Shown piece by piece: positions 42,158-51,200 of a stretch of 64,000 nucleotides of DNA. The translations under genes and the position numbers were made by a program. Numbering within the stretch: the stretch's first letter is position 1; every line of letters starts with the position of its first letter. The stretch is taken from positions 558,001-622,000 of the forward strand of contig CBDCMO010000002.1 in the NCBI GenBank assembly GCA_965219125.1, in the 5' to 3' direction. This DNA comes from JBBSOK01 sp965219125. GTDB lineage: Bacteria > Bacteroidota > Bacteroidia > Flavobacteriales > Flavobacteriaceae. Under the pieces are notes generated by a model, which worked only from the letters and a program-made list of their open reading frames with translations, searched no databases and had not been told where the DNA came from.

Positions 42158-43036
42158 TTATTCTGTTTTTAACCGTACTTTAAACTCATCTATTTTTGCT
42201 AAAATTTCAGGGGCCAGTTCAGGTTCTTTAATATCATTATATTTTTGCAATTGCTCCAACATAATTTTTGCAACTATTAGTCTTGCTGTATCTTTATTAT
42301 CTGAAGGTATGTTATACCAATATGCATTTGGTTTACTGCTATTGTTCAGAACAGCTTCATAGCAATTCATATATTTTGGCCAAAGATCGCGCTCGTCAAG
42401 ATCTCCCGGAGAAAATTTCCAGTTTTTGCTGGATTTGTTCAATCTACGTAACTGCCTATTTTTTTGTTCTTCCTTTGAAAGATTCAGAAAAAATTTGAAG
42501 ATTATTGTTCCATTTTCTGAAATAGTCTTTTCAAAATTATTGATTTGATTGAAACGCTGATCCCAAAATTCTTGATCTATATCTGATACTTCATTTATGT
42601 TTGGAAGATGCTCACCCAAAATATAACCGGGATGTACTCTTGTTACCAATACATTTTCATAATGCGTGCGATTAAATACTCCAAACTTGCCACGTTCTGG
42701 AAGTGCAATGTAATGTCGCCATAAATAGTCATGTTTTTTCTCAAGATCGGTAGGCGTTTTAAAACTATGAACCACAACACCACGAGCGTTGAAATCTTTA
42801 AAAACTTCACGAATCAGGCTATCTTTTCCCGCCGTATCCATTCCTTGCAAGCAAATAAGCACAGCGTATTTTCCGTGAGCATACAACGTATCCTGTAATT
42901 CACCTAATTTTTTACGCGTACTTTTTAATTCCTTTTTAAGATTTTTCTTTTTTGAATTTAAATCAACCGCCGTTTTGAGCTCTCCTATTTTTACTTTTTC
43001 AGTAAGTATATAGTCTTCTATTTTGATTTTTTCCAT
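42158..43036 (-). CDS. Polyphosphate kinase 2 family protein
   Basis: 292 residues. Walker A LICLQGMDTAGKDSLI near 65, lid residues HSFKTPTDLEKKHDYLWRHY and the Walker B-like FNRTHYENVLVTRVHPG identify PPK2, which uses polyphosphate to phosphorylate nucleotides. One P-loop domain, so class I or III (ADP, GDP or AMP to higher phosphates). A charged N-terminal helical region covers residues 25 to 60. Lies just upstream of the M28 peptidase gene. Confidence 0.93.
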   Translation of the reverse strand: MEKIKIEDYILTEKVKIGELKTAVDLNSKKKNLKKELKSTRKKLGELQDTLYAHGKYAVLICLQGMDTAGKDSLIREVFKDFNARGVVVHSFKTPTDLEKKHDYLWRHYIALPERGKFGVFNRTHYENVLVTRVHPGYILGEHLPNINEVSDIDQEFWDQRFNQINNFEKTISENGTIIFKFFLNLSKEEQKNRQLRRLNKSSKNWKFSPGDLDERDLWPKYMNCYEAVLNNSSKPNAYWYNIPSDNKDTARLIVAKIMLEQLQKYNDIKEPELAPEILAKIDEFKVRLKTE

Positions 43037-43089
43037 TTTTTATTTTGAATAAGGGCGAAGGGGAATTTAAATACTTTATTAAATTTAAA

Positions 43090-44253
43090 TTATTTACTCG
43101 CAAACAATTTCACATCTTCTTCCGAAATTTCTGGAGAGCCTAAAATTATAAGCCTTTCAACAACATTACGAAGTTCCCGAATATTTCCAGTCCAATCATA
43201 TTCCTGTAATAATTTTATAGCCTTTTCGGTGAATTTTTTTTGAGATGTACCATGTTCGCCAGCAATTCGTTTAGTAAAATAATCAATTAGCAACGGAATA
43301 TCTTCTCGTCTATCGTTTAAAGAAGGTACTTTTATTAGAATGACGGCTAAACGATGATATAAATCTTCTCTAAAATTACCTTCCGCAATTTCCTTTTTTA
43401 AATCTTTATTTGTTGCCGTTATTACACGCACGTCAACTTTAATATCTTTATCGCTACCAACGCGTTGCACTCTATTCTCCTGTAAAGCCCTTAATACTTT
43501 GGCTTGTGCGGAAAGGCTCATATCGCCCACTTCATCTAGAAAAATGGTGCCGCCGTTGGCAGCTTCAAACTTACCTGCTCGGTCTTTATTTGCAGATGTA
43601 AATGCTCCTTTTACGTGTCCAAAAAGTTCGCTTTCAATAAGTTCTCCTGGAATGGCAGCGCAATTTACCTCTATCATCGGGCCGTTGCTGCGCTCACTTT
43701 TTTGATGTAACCAATGCGCAACCAATTCTTTTCCGGTACCATTTGGCCCAGTAATTAAAACTCGGGCTTCGGTTGGCGAAACTTTCTCGATCATACTTTT
43801 AATATGCTCAATAGCTTCACTTTTGCCAATCATTTCATAATTCTTACTTACCTTCTTTTTAAGGAGTGAATTTTCAACAACCAACTCTTTTCTATCCAAC
43901 GCAATTCTTACCGTATTGAGCAATCTGTTTAAATCTGGCGGTTTGCTTATATAATCAAAAGCACCCAAACGCATTGTATTTACAGCTGTGTCTAAATCTC
44001 CGTGACCGGAAATCATTACCATTGGTGTTTCCGGTTTTAGCTTTCTGGCGGCTTGCAAGACTTCAACCCCATCCATTTTTGGCATTTTAATATCGCACAA
44101 AACGAGATCGAAATCTTCTTTTTTAATCATTTCAATACCAGCAAGTCCATCTTCAGCTTCACTAACTTCATATTTCTCGTTTTCTTCGGATAGGATTTTT
44201 ACCAAAACCCTTCTTATGGCTGCTTCGTCTTCAATAATTAATATTTTTGGCAT
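43090..44253 (-). CDS. NtrC-family response regulator lacking the C-terminal HTH
   Basis: 387 residues. Receiver domain 1 to 120 with the phospho-acceptor Asp54 (VLCDIKMPKMDG). AAA+ sigma54-activator domain about 140 to 380 with Walker A GPNGTGKE, the sigma54-contacting loop GAFTSA instead of GAFTGA, Walker B GGTIFLDEVGDM and the Arg finger region NFREDLYHRL. The protein ends soon after the AAA+ domain (ISEEDVKLFASK), so no Fis-type HTH is present. It may act from solution on sigma54 holoenzyme. It precedes the outer-membrane barrel gene by 2 bases (that gene is upstream), so the two are linked. Confidence 0.92.
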   Translation of the reverse strand: MPKILIIEDEAAIRRVLVKILSEENEKYEVSEAEDGLAGIEMIKKEDFDLVLCDIKMPKMDGVEVLQAARKLKPETPMVMISGHGDLDTAVNTMRLGAFDYISKPPDLNRLLNTVRIALDRKELVVENSLLKKKVSKNYEMIGKSEAIEHIKSMIEKVSPTEARVLITGPNGTGKELVAHWLHQKSERSNGPMIEVNCAAIPGELIESELFGHVKGAFTSANKDRAGKFEAANGGTIFLDEVGDMSLSAQAKVLRALQENRVQRVGSDKDIKVDVRVITATNKDLKKEIAEGNFREDLYHRLAVILIKVPSLNDRREDIPLLIDYFTKRIAGEHGTSQKKFTEKAIKLLQEYDWTGNIRELRNVVERLIILGSPEISEEDVKLFASK

Positions 44254-44255
44254 TT

Positions 44256-45206
44256 TTAGTATTTAAATTTTAATCCTGTACGCAAATATGGACCGTTTTT
44301 ATCATTTATTTTATAAATTTTATCACCGTCTCCATTTTCGAATCTAAAATCATTATAGAAAGAATGCGCGGCGTAAACATATAAAAGCAGATGTTTTGTA
44401 AAAAAATGTTCATAACCCAAACCACCAATTGCAATGGTTTCCTGTATATTTTCCACAACCTGATTATCAGGATTTTGTTGCGCGGAGGTTGGTATAAAGT
44501 TGTTTCGAATATTTGCAAAGATGTTGTCCAATGTTAAAAAAGCTTGAATTGCATCTTTGTGATCATCATTTAAATAATGGCGCACATTTGTTTTTGGGAC
44601 ACCTAAAGTGTACGTCCAATTTGGCTTAAATTCTTTGTAATAATTGACAATTGGTAATGGAAAATTACGACCAGGTGTTGTAGAATATTGCAAGCCGATA
44701 ATAAATCTGTAAGGCTTGTGCCCGTCCAATGTATCTTTTTTCTTGTCCTTAATTGCATAGACAGCGGCGTCATAAATAAGATCATCACTTTGGCTGCTGC
44801 CCTGAAAATCACTCTGTAACTTAATGCCAACTTTTGCACCTAAACGCCAATCGTTTTTAATAGTCCAAGTATAACCAATATAAGCATCCATTTGTTGAAC
44901 AGACGATGGATTGTTATTGTAGATAGCTGTACCCGTTTCTCTTGGACCAATTAGCGCATTTGTGTCTTCGAGATCTTTGATATTTATATCTACATATCGA
45001 TATTCAAGACCAACAACTAAATAATTTTTTTTCTCTTTATTAATAGGGATAGGTGCTTGTAAAAGCGCTCGATATCGGCTTAAACTGTTGTCTGATTTAC
45101 CAAATGGTAAATAGAGATATTCCACTCTTGCAAGATCCGTAGTTTGTGAAAATGCTGTGCCACAAGCCCATATTAGGGCTATAGCGATAATTATGTTTTT
45201 TTTCAT
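44256..45206 (-). CDS. Outer-membrane beta-barrel protein, DUF6268-like
   Basis: 316 residues with a signal peptide (IAIALIWACGTAFSQ). The rest alternates aromatic and polar residues in strands (YLVVGLEYRYVDINI, WRLGAKVGIKLQSDFQG, YEHFFTKHLLLYVYAAHSFYNDF), ends in a Tyr-rich strand (GLKFKY) and so looks like a 12- to 14-strand barrel. The DUF6268 name is from memory. It precedes the NtrC-like regulator with 2 bases between them, so they form an operon. Confidence 0.82.
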   Translation of the reverse strand: MKKNIIIAIALIWACGTAFSQTTDLARVEYLYLPFGKSDNSLSRYRALLQAPIPINKEKKNYLVVGLEYRYVDINIKDLEDTNALIGPRETGTAIYNNNPSSVQQMDAYIGYTWTIKNDWRLGAKVGIKLQSDFQGSSQSDDLIYDAAVYAIKDKKKDTLDGHKPYRFIIGLQYSTTPGRNFPLPIVNYYKEFKPNWTYTLGVPKTNVRHYLNDDHKDAIQAFLTLDNIFANIRNNFIPTSAQQNPDNQVVENIQETIAIGGLGYEHFFTKHLLLYVYAAHSFYNDFRFENGDGDKIYKINDKNGPYLRTGLKFKY

Positions 45207-45218
45207 AGTTTGTATTAA

Positions 45219-46142
45219 TTAATCGTCTTTCAATTTATGTTTAGATTCTAAAGGAAATCTATTGTCGTAAAAATGTACATCTCTTTGCGGGAATGGAATT
45301 GTAATTTCATTTTCCTTAAATTTTGCGTCAATACTAAATCTAATATCACTTTTAATCCTAGGATCTACGAAGCTGTCGCCAATAAAAAAATAGACACCGA
45401 AGTTTAATGAAGAGTCTGCAAAATCTTCGAACATTACAAAAGGTTTTGGACTCTTCAACACACCTTTTTGGTGATCTACACATTCCAGCAGGAGCTTTTC
45501 AACAAGTTTAACATCACTTCCGTATGCCACGCCAACCTTTACATTTTCACGTGTGCTTCTATGGTTTTGGGTGTGGTTATAAATTATATCACTTATAAAT
45601 TTGTGGTTGGGTATTATTATAATTTTGTCATCTCTAGTGATTGCTCGGGTTGTGCGTAATTTAATTTCGGCTACTCTACAAACTCTGTTGTCAATTTCAA
45701 TTATATCTCCAACCATTAGAGATTTATCCACAAGTATAAAAATACCAGCAATAATATCTTGAAAAAGATCTTGAAGCGCTAATCCTAAACCAACCAATAA
45801 TGCAGCCGAGGCAGCTAAAAATGGCGTTATATTTACACCTGCAACACTTATTATAGTTATAAAAACAATAATATAAGTGAGGTATTTTATAAACTTGAAA
45901 ATGCTGATAAACTTAAGCTTATCATTCCCTTCCATCTTTCGGGTAAAGAGAAGCCTAATCCATTTTAGCAGAAAACTTGCAATGATAAAAGAAATTATTA
46001 CCAGTAGAACTAAACCAATATCCAATACTACAGCATCTTTCCCTTTACCAATAGTTATGCCTATGTCCAGAAATCTTTGGATTGCCCCTCCAATATCTTC
46101 TTTAACAACGTCCTTAATTTTTTCGCCTACCTGTTCCTGCAA
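45219..46142 (-). CDS. Small mechanosensitive channel (MscS family)
   Basis: 307 residues. Three membrane segments within the first 125 residues, with the pore-lining helix GVNITPFLAASAALLVGLGLALQDLFQDIIAGIFIL. The cytoplasmic beta domain follows (VGDIIEIDNRVCRVAEIKLRTT, DDKIIIIPNHKFISDII) and the C-terminal ring. Releases solutes during hypo-osmotic stress. It ends 12 bases from the barrel gene on the same strand and may lead that operon. Confidence 0.93.
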   Translation of the reverse strand: MQEQVGEKIKDVVKEDIGGAIQRFLDIGITIGKGKDAVVLDIGLVLLVIISFIIASFLLKWIRLLFTRKMEGNDKLKFISIFKFIKYLTYIIVFITIISVAGVNITPFLAASAALLVGLGLALQDLFQDIIAGIFILVDKSLMVGDIIEIDNRVCRVAEIKLRTTRAITRDDKIIIIPNHKFISDIIYNHTQNHRSTRENVKVGVAYGSDVKLVEKLLLECVDHQKGVLKSPKPFVMFEDFADSSLNFGVYFFIGDSFVDPRIKSDIRFSIDAKFKENEITIPFPQRDVHFYDNRFPLESKHKLKDD

Positions 46143-46147
46143 GTTTG

Positions 46148-47458
46148 TTAGTATTTAATCCATTTAAAAATCTCTTTATATGTAGGTTTTTTTCCATACA
46201 TTAAAATACCAACGCGGTAAATTTTTGCGGCAAACCAAACAGTGCCAAAAAATGTTCCAAAAAGAATTACCACGGACAGTATTTGTTGCCAAATGGGTAC
46301 TCCAAAAGGTATTCGCATAAGCATCACCACCGGCGATGTAAACGGAATATACGAAAATACTTGAGAAACAGTGCCGTGCGGATTATCTATAACCGTAAAA
46401 ATACCCACATAAACCGCCAAAATTAGAGGCATTAAAATAGGCATCATAAATTGTTGCGTATCGGTTTCGCTATCAACAGCTGCTCCAATGGCAGCATATA
46501 AAGAAGCGTATAATAAATAGCCACCTATAAAAAAAAGAATAAACATAATTACCAAATTGGCAAGAGGTAAATTGTTGATTTCAAGCATAACCTGCTGCAC
46601 CATATCCATTGAGCCTGCATTTGTGCCTTGTGTAATCATTTGTTCCTGAGATTGGGAAATAGCTGATGTATCTACGCCCAATAAGGGTGGAACAATGGCC
46701 AAAAGTATAATTCCCAACGTTACCCAAACTGCAAATTGTGTAATTCCTGCCAATGTTGTTCCAAATATTTTACCCAGAAGCAATTTCATTGGTTTAACTG
46801 AAGATATAATTACCTCTATAATTCTACTGGTTTTTTCTTCAATTACACTTCTCATTATCATATTACCGTAAATAATAATAAACATGAATAGCAAATATCC
46901 CGCAGCGCCGCCAAAACCTATTTTTAAACCTGAACCCAATTTTGAAGTTTCCAAGCCTTTAAAGGTTTGTTGATTTGTGTTCACAGTCACTTCCAAATCT
47001 TTAATTGCCTGCGAATCTATTCCTGCGTTTTTTAAAATTTCAGTGTTTATAGTTTTTTCAACTGTATTATCAATGTCGTTAATTAGACTGATTGAAGGAG
47101 AATCTTCAGAATAAAAAGTGATACTATTTGCCAAATCACTAACATTTTCCTTCTTCGGAATATATATAAGACCATAAATATGAGATTCCTCTGAATTTTT
47201 TTTAGCTTCTTCCAATGATTCATTTGGTACATACTTATAAGTAGTATAATCTTGGTTAATAAATTTATCTGCAAAAAGACCACTTTCATCCAATACTGAA
47301 ATTGTCTTATTGTCTTCATTATTTAGGCTTGATAAATAGGCAACCAAACTGAAAATTCCAACGAAAATTATCGGACTCAAAAAAGTCATTATTATAAACG
47401 ATTTATTTCTAACCTTAGTTAAGTATTCACGTTTTATGATGAGTGGAAGGTGATTCAT
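46148..47458 (-). CDS. ABC-2 type transporter permease (NatB-like)
   Basis: 436 residues with an N-terminal membrane helix (KSFIIMTFLSPIIFVGIFSLVAYL), a large extracytoplasmic loop of about 140 residues and five further helices in the C-terminal half. The segment MIMRSVIEEKTSRIIEVIISSVKPMKLLLGKI is the signature of the NatB/YhaP exporters. It pairs with the ATPase gene that ends 4 bases upstream. The substrate may be Na+ or a drug, not resolved. Confidence 0.92.
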   Translation of the reverse strand: MNHLPLIIKREYLTKVRNKSFIIMTFLSPIIFVGIFSLVAYLSSLNNEDNKTISVLDESGLFADKFINQDYTTYKYVPNESLEEAKKNSEESHIYGLIYIPKKENVSDLANSITFYSEDSPSISLINDIDNTVEKTINTEILKNAGIDSQAIKDLEVTVNTNQQTFKGLETSKLGSGLKIGFGGAAGYLLFMFIIIYGNMIMRSVIEEKTSRIIEVIISSVKPMKLLLGKIFGTTLAGITQFAVWVTLGIILLAIVPPLLGVDTSAISQSQEQMITQGTNAGSMDMVQQVMLEINNLPLANLVIMFILFFIGGYLLYASLYAAIGAAVDSETDTQQFMMPILMPLILAVYVGIFTVIDNPHGTVSQVFSYIPFTSPVVMLMRIPFGVPIWQQILSVVILFGTFFGTVWFAAKIYRVGILMYGKKPTYKEIFKWIKY

Positions 47459-47462
47459 AATA

Positions 47463-48389
47463 TTAATTGTTATTTACAGTTTCAATGAAAATGTCGCTAG
47501 CAGAAGGTATAACTTCAACAAAATGGGTGAGTTGTCCTTTACTTGCCAAATAATTTACAAGCGAATTGGGCTCTGAATTTTCAGGAATTCGCACTTTATA
47601 TTGTAACTCGTTATTAATGCTTTTGAAGGAAGCAGGAAATATTTCAAAATTAGCTTTAAGTTGATCTGTAACTTCATCCGGGTTTTTTGTTAGTAAACCT
47701 ATTTCAAAAGTATTGCTGCGGTATTGCCTTTTAATATCAATAAGTTTTCCGTCCAAGACTTTGTTTCCTTTATGAATTAGAGCAATATGATCACACATTT
47801 CTTCAACCGATTCCATTCTATGTGTCGAAAAAATTACGGTTGCGCCATCGTCACGCAATTTTAAAATTTCATCTTTTATAAGATTTGCATTTATAGGATC
47901 GAAACCACTAAAAGGTTCATCAAAAATGAGCAATTTAGGTTCGTGAAGTACCGTTACCACAAATTGAATTTTTTGGGCCATCCCTTTTGAAAGTTCCTGT
48001 ATTTTTTTGTTCCACCAATCCCCTATTTCCAAACGGTCAAACCAATATTTTAAACGTTCTTTTGCCTGCGTTTTGGTCAATCCTTTTAATTGTGCGAGAT
48101 ACAAACATTGCTCGCCCACTTTCATAGTTTTATAAAGGCCGCGTTCTTCCGGCAAATAGCCAATATGTTGAATATCGTTAGGTTTTAAAGGTTTCCCATC
48201 AAGATAAACCGACCCAGAATCTGGCATTGTAATTTGATTCACAATTCGTATAAAGGTTGTTTTACCGGCGCCATTTGGGCCAAGTAGCCCAAAAATGCTA
48301 CCTTTTGGTACTTCAATAGTTACATTATTTAGGGCTTTATAATCTCCAAAATTTTTAGAAACATTGGTTGCTACAAGAAGGTTTTCCAT
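47463..48389 (-). CDS. ABC transporter ATP-binding protein (NatA-like)
   Basis: 308 residues. Walker A GPNGAGKTT near 37, Q-loop region YLPEERGLYKTM, signature LSKGMAQKIQFV (SKGM variant seen in NatA types), Walker B LLIFDEPFSGFD and the H-loop FSTHRMESVEEM. A C-terminal domain of about 80 residues follows. It forms the exporter with the permease downstream. Confidence 0.94.
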   Translation of the reverse strand: MENLLVATNVSKNFGDYKALNNVTIEVPKGSIFGLLGPNGAGKTTFIRIVNQITMPDSGSVYLDGKPLKPNDIQHIGYLPEERGLYKTMKVGEQCLYLAQLKGLTKTQAKERLKYWFDRLEIGDWWNKKIQELSKGMAQKIQFVVTVLHEPKLLIFDEPFSGFDPINANLIKDEILKLRDDGATVIFSTHRMESVEEMCDHIALIHKGNKVLDGKLIDIKRQYRSNTFEIGLLTKNPDEVTDQLKANFEIFPASFKSINNELQYKVRIPENSEPNSLVNYLASKGQLTHFVEVIPSASDIFIETVNNN

Positions 48390-48546
48390 AATAAATAGTT
48401 GGTAAATTTTAAGGTGGCGTAAAGATATTGAAATGGAATGCCTTCAGCACTTTTACAGTCTTTTTTTATGAATTTTTTTACAGAAAATATCGGGAAAGCG
48501 CTAAAAATATTAAGTCAAAATTTATTGAAGTTTATTAAAAGCAAAA

Positions 48547-48573
48547 CCCACCTTAAAATAAATTGAAGGTGGG
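48547..48573 (-). terminator. Terminator of grpE-dnaJ
   Basis: CCCACCTT (48547-48554) pairs with AAGGTGGG (48566-48573). On the minus strand the hairpin is followed by TTTTGCTTTT, about 90 bases after the dnaJ stop. Confidence 0.75.
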
Positions 48574-48660
48574 AAAAAAAATTGCTATGAAAAAGAAAAT
48601 TACCACTTTTAATTAAAAGCGATAATCAAATATAGTAAAAATAATTTGTTTAACGTTACT

Positions 48661-49782
48661 TTAAGAAAACATATCTTTTACTTTTTCAAAAAAACTTTTA
48701 TCTTCTTTTTCTGGTTTCGGCTCAAAATGCTCATCATCAGTCATTTTTTCGAAAAAATCACGTTGTTCCTTATTTAAAGATTTTGGCGTCCAAACATTAA
48801 TATGAACCAATAAATCTCCAGTTCCGTATCCATTAATACTCGGAATTCCTTTACTTCTTAGTCGTAAAATCTTACCACTTTGTGTTCCGCCGTCCACTTT
48901 TATCCTAACTTTTCCGGTAACGGTATCAATTTCTTTTGACGTACCTAAAGCAGCTTCAGAAAAACTTATATATAAATCATAATGAAGATTATCACCTTCC
49001 CGTTGAAGCGTTTCATGCGGTTTTTCTTCAATTGCAACCAACAAATCGCCAGCAATTCCGTTTGAACCTGGCGCATCATTTCCTTTTCCGGATACTTTTA
49101 ACTGCATTCCATCAACAACTCCCGGTGGAATTTTTATTGAGACGGTTTCTTCCGTTGCCAACATTCCTTCGGCATCCGCATTTGTTGGCTTACTTTCAAT
49201 CATTTGGCCGGCGCCACTACAAGTACTGCAAGTAGCCGAAGTTTGCATTCTACCCAAAATTGTATTTTGAATACGGGTAACTTGGCCGCTACCATTACAC
49301 GTGGTACAGGTTTTATAGGTAGTGCCTGCAGCAACTTTCTTGCGCTTTACCTTAATTTTTTTCTCTACTCCGTTGGCAATTTCTTCCAACGTTAATTGTA
49401 CTCTAATACGCAGGTTGCTACCTTTTATCATTCTACGACCGCCGCCGGAAAAACCGCCGCCACCGCCAAAGCCACCGCTAAAAGCACCACCAAAAATATC
49501 ACCAAATTGGCTGAATATGTCATCCATATTCATACCGCCACCAGCGCCAAAACCACCACCTTCAAATGCTTGGTGACCAAAACGGTCGTAACGCGCACGC
49601 TTATCTGCATCACTTAAAACCTCGTAGGCTTCTGCCGCTTTCTTAAACAAGTCTTCAGCTTTATGGTCTCCCGGATTTTTATCTGGGTGATGTTCAATCG
49701 CTTTTTTGCGATACGCTTTTTTAATCTCAACTGCAGTTGCCGTTTTGCTGATACCTAATATTTGATAATAATCTTCTTTCAT
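48661..49782 (-). CDS. dnaJ: Chaperone DnaJ (flavobacterial two-motif zinc finger type)
   Basis: 373 residues. J domain 1 to 70 with the HPD triad (IEHHPDKNPG), a Gly/Phe-rich stretch about 75 to 115, then the zinc-finger region with only two CxxCxGxG motifs (CTTCNGSG and CSTCSGAG) rather than the four of E. coli DnaJ. The C-terminal substrate domain has the dimerisation end EKDKSFFEKVKDMFS. It delivers unfolded proteins to DnaK and stimulates its ATPase. It lies 2 bases after grpE. Two motifs is a trait I remember for flavobacterial DnaJ. Confidence 0.95.
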   Translation of the reverse strand: MKEDYYQILGISKTATAVEIKKAYRKKAIEHHPDKNPGDHKAEDLFKKAAEAYEVLSDADKRARYDRFGHQAFEGGGFGAGGGMNMDDIFSQFGDIFGGAFSGGFGGGGGFSGGGRRMIKGSNLRIRVQLTLEEIANGVEKKIKVKRKKVAAGTTYKTCTTCNGSGQVTRIQNTILGRMQTSATCSTCSGAGQMIESKPTNADAEGMLATEETVSIKIPPGVVDGMQLKVSGKGNDAPGSNGIAGDLLVAIEEKPHETLQREGDNLHYDLYISFSEAALGTSKEIDTVTGKVRIKVDGGTQSGKILRLRSKGIPSINGYGTGDLLVHINVWTPKSLNKEQRDFFEKMTDDEHFEPKPEKEDKSFFEKVKDMFS

Positions 49783-49784
49783 AT

Positions 49785-50342
49785 TTATTGGCCTATAACA
49801 ACTTTAGGAAATCTAATAATTTTTTCTCCCAATGTATATCCTTTATCTAGTACGTCTATTATTTTTCCTTTCAAATCTGGCATTGGCGCTGGAATTTGAG
49901 TAATTGCCTCGTGCTTATCCGCATCAAAAGTGTCGCCCTTTTCAACGCTCATTACTTCCAACCCTTTATTCCGTAATGTTTCTTGAAGTTTGTTTTTTAT
50001 AAGTTCAATTCCCTTTAAAAGACTTTTATCGCCACTTTTTTCAATTTCCATTAATGCACGGTCAAAATCGTCCATTACTGGTAACATTGAAGTTATAACT
50101 TCTTGCCCCGCAGTTTTAAACATATCAATCCTTTCACGGCTTGTTCGTTTTTTATAATTTTCAAACTCAGCAAAAAGTCGCAAATATCTATCTTTTTCCC
50201 GTTCAAGATTTTCTTTCAAAAGATCATATTCCGAAGCTTCATTTTCTTCTTCTACGTTATCAATATCAACCACTTCAGCCTCGTTTGGATTTAAAATATC
50301 CTCATCAAACATTTCTTCTTCGTTATTATTTTTATTGCTCAT
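49785..50342 (-). CDS. grpE: Nucleotide exchange factor GrpE
   Basis: 185 residues. An acidic disordered N-terminus of about 35 residues, a long coiled coil (LLKENLEREKDRYLRLFAEFENYKKRT) and the C-terminal beta domain with NPEWHEAI replaced by FDADKHEAITQIP and GYTLGEKIIRFPKVVIG. It releases ADP from DnaK. First gene of the grpE-dnaJ operon. Upstream lies the divergent YceI gene. Confidence 0.95.
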   Translation of the reverse strand: MSNKNNNEEEMFDEDILNPNEAEVVDIDNVEEENEASEYDLLKENLEREKDRYLRLFAEFENYKKRTSRERIDMFKTAGQEVITSMLPVMDDFDRALMEIEKSGDKSLLKGIELIKNKLQETLRNKGLEVMSVEKGDTFDADKHEAITQIPAPMPDLKGKIIDVLDKGYTLGEKIIRFPKVVIGQ

Positions 50343-50493
50343 AGCAGTATTTTTTCAATTTTTAAAAAAGGTTACAAAAGTACTGCCATTAAAAAATAAA
50401 TGTCAAAATGTCACTATCTTTATTTTAATATGATTTTAATATTGTTGTACGAATATATAATTAGCTTTGCCGTTTATTTTAAATAATAAAATT

Positions 50494-51153
50494 ATGACGA
50501 AATTAATTTTAAGATTATCGATATGTGCATTTGTAGTGTTTGCGACTTATTCCTGTAAAAATAATAACGAAGGTAATATGGAAGCAGGCGAAGTTGCCGA
50601 AGCGACAGCTGGCGCCATAAGTTATGAAGTAGATACACAAACATCAGAAATATTATGGACCGGTAAAAAGCCTTTGGGTTCACACAATGGAACTTTGAAA
50701 TTGGCTAGCGGCGAATTTTTCACCAACAACAATAAAATTGAGTCAGGGAAATTTGTAATAGATATGAATTCCATTGAAGACAAAGATCTTGAAGGTGAAG
50801 ATAAAGCCAATCTTGAAGCGCATTTAAAAGGTTCTATTGAAGGAAAAGAAGATCATTTTTTTGATGTAAAAAATCACCCGAACGCGACTTTTGAAATTAC
50901 TGAGGCTATTGATAAAGAAGGAATGGTTAATGTAAGGGGCAATCTTACAATAAAAGGAAAAACAAATCCTGTAGAATTTAGCGCAAATGTTACTACTATT
51001 GACGGAGTTTTAACAATGAAAAGCGATGCCATACTTATAGACAGAACAAAATGGGCTGTAAATTACGGTTCAAAATCTGTATTTGACGATCTTGGCGATA
51101 AGTTTATTGACGATACTATTGAAATTTTCCTGAATATTGTTGCGAAAAAATAA
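50494..51153 (+). CDS. YceI-family lipoprotein
   Basis: About 219 residues from ATG at 50494, which gives a clean lipoprotein signal (LRLSICAFVVFATYSC, Cys18). An upstream TTG would only add a non-signal extension. The mature part is the YceI lipocalin-like barrel: YEVDTQTSEILWTGKKPLGSHNG, SGKFVIDMNSI, HPNATFEITEA and NLTIKGKTNPVEF. YceI domains bind isoprenoid-type lipids in the periplasm. A TAGCTTTG near 50463-50470 fits the -7 consensus. Confidence 0.93.
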   Translation: MTKLILRLSICAFVVFATYSCKNNNEGNMEAGEVAEATAGAISYEVDTQTSEILWTGKKPLGSHNGTLKLASGEFFTNNNKIESGKFVIDMNSIEDKDLEGEDKANLEAHLKGSIEGKEDHFFDVKNHPNATFEITEAIDKEGMVNVRGNLTIKGKTNPVEFSANVTTIDGVLTMKSDAILIDRTKWAVNYGSKSVFDDLGDKFIDDTIEIFLNIVAKK

Positions 51154-51176
51154 ATAAGATTTGGTAATTAAAAAAC

Positions 51177-51198
51177 AAGGCGGCTTATTAGTCGCCTT
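51177..51198. terminator. Bidirectional terminator between YceI and the SDR gene
   Basis: AAGGCG (51177-51182) pairs with CGCCTT (51193-51198), flanked by an A run on the left and TTTCTT on the right, between two convergent genes. Confidence 0.75.
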
Positions 51199-51200
51199 TC

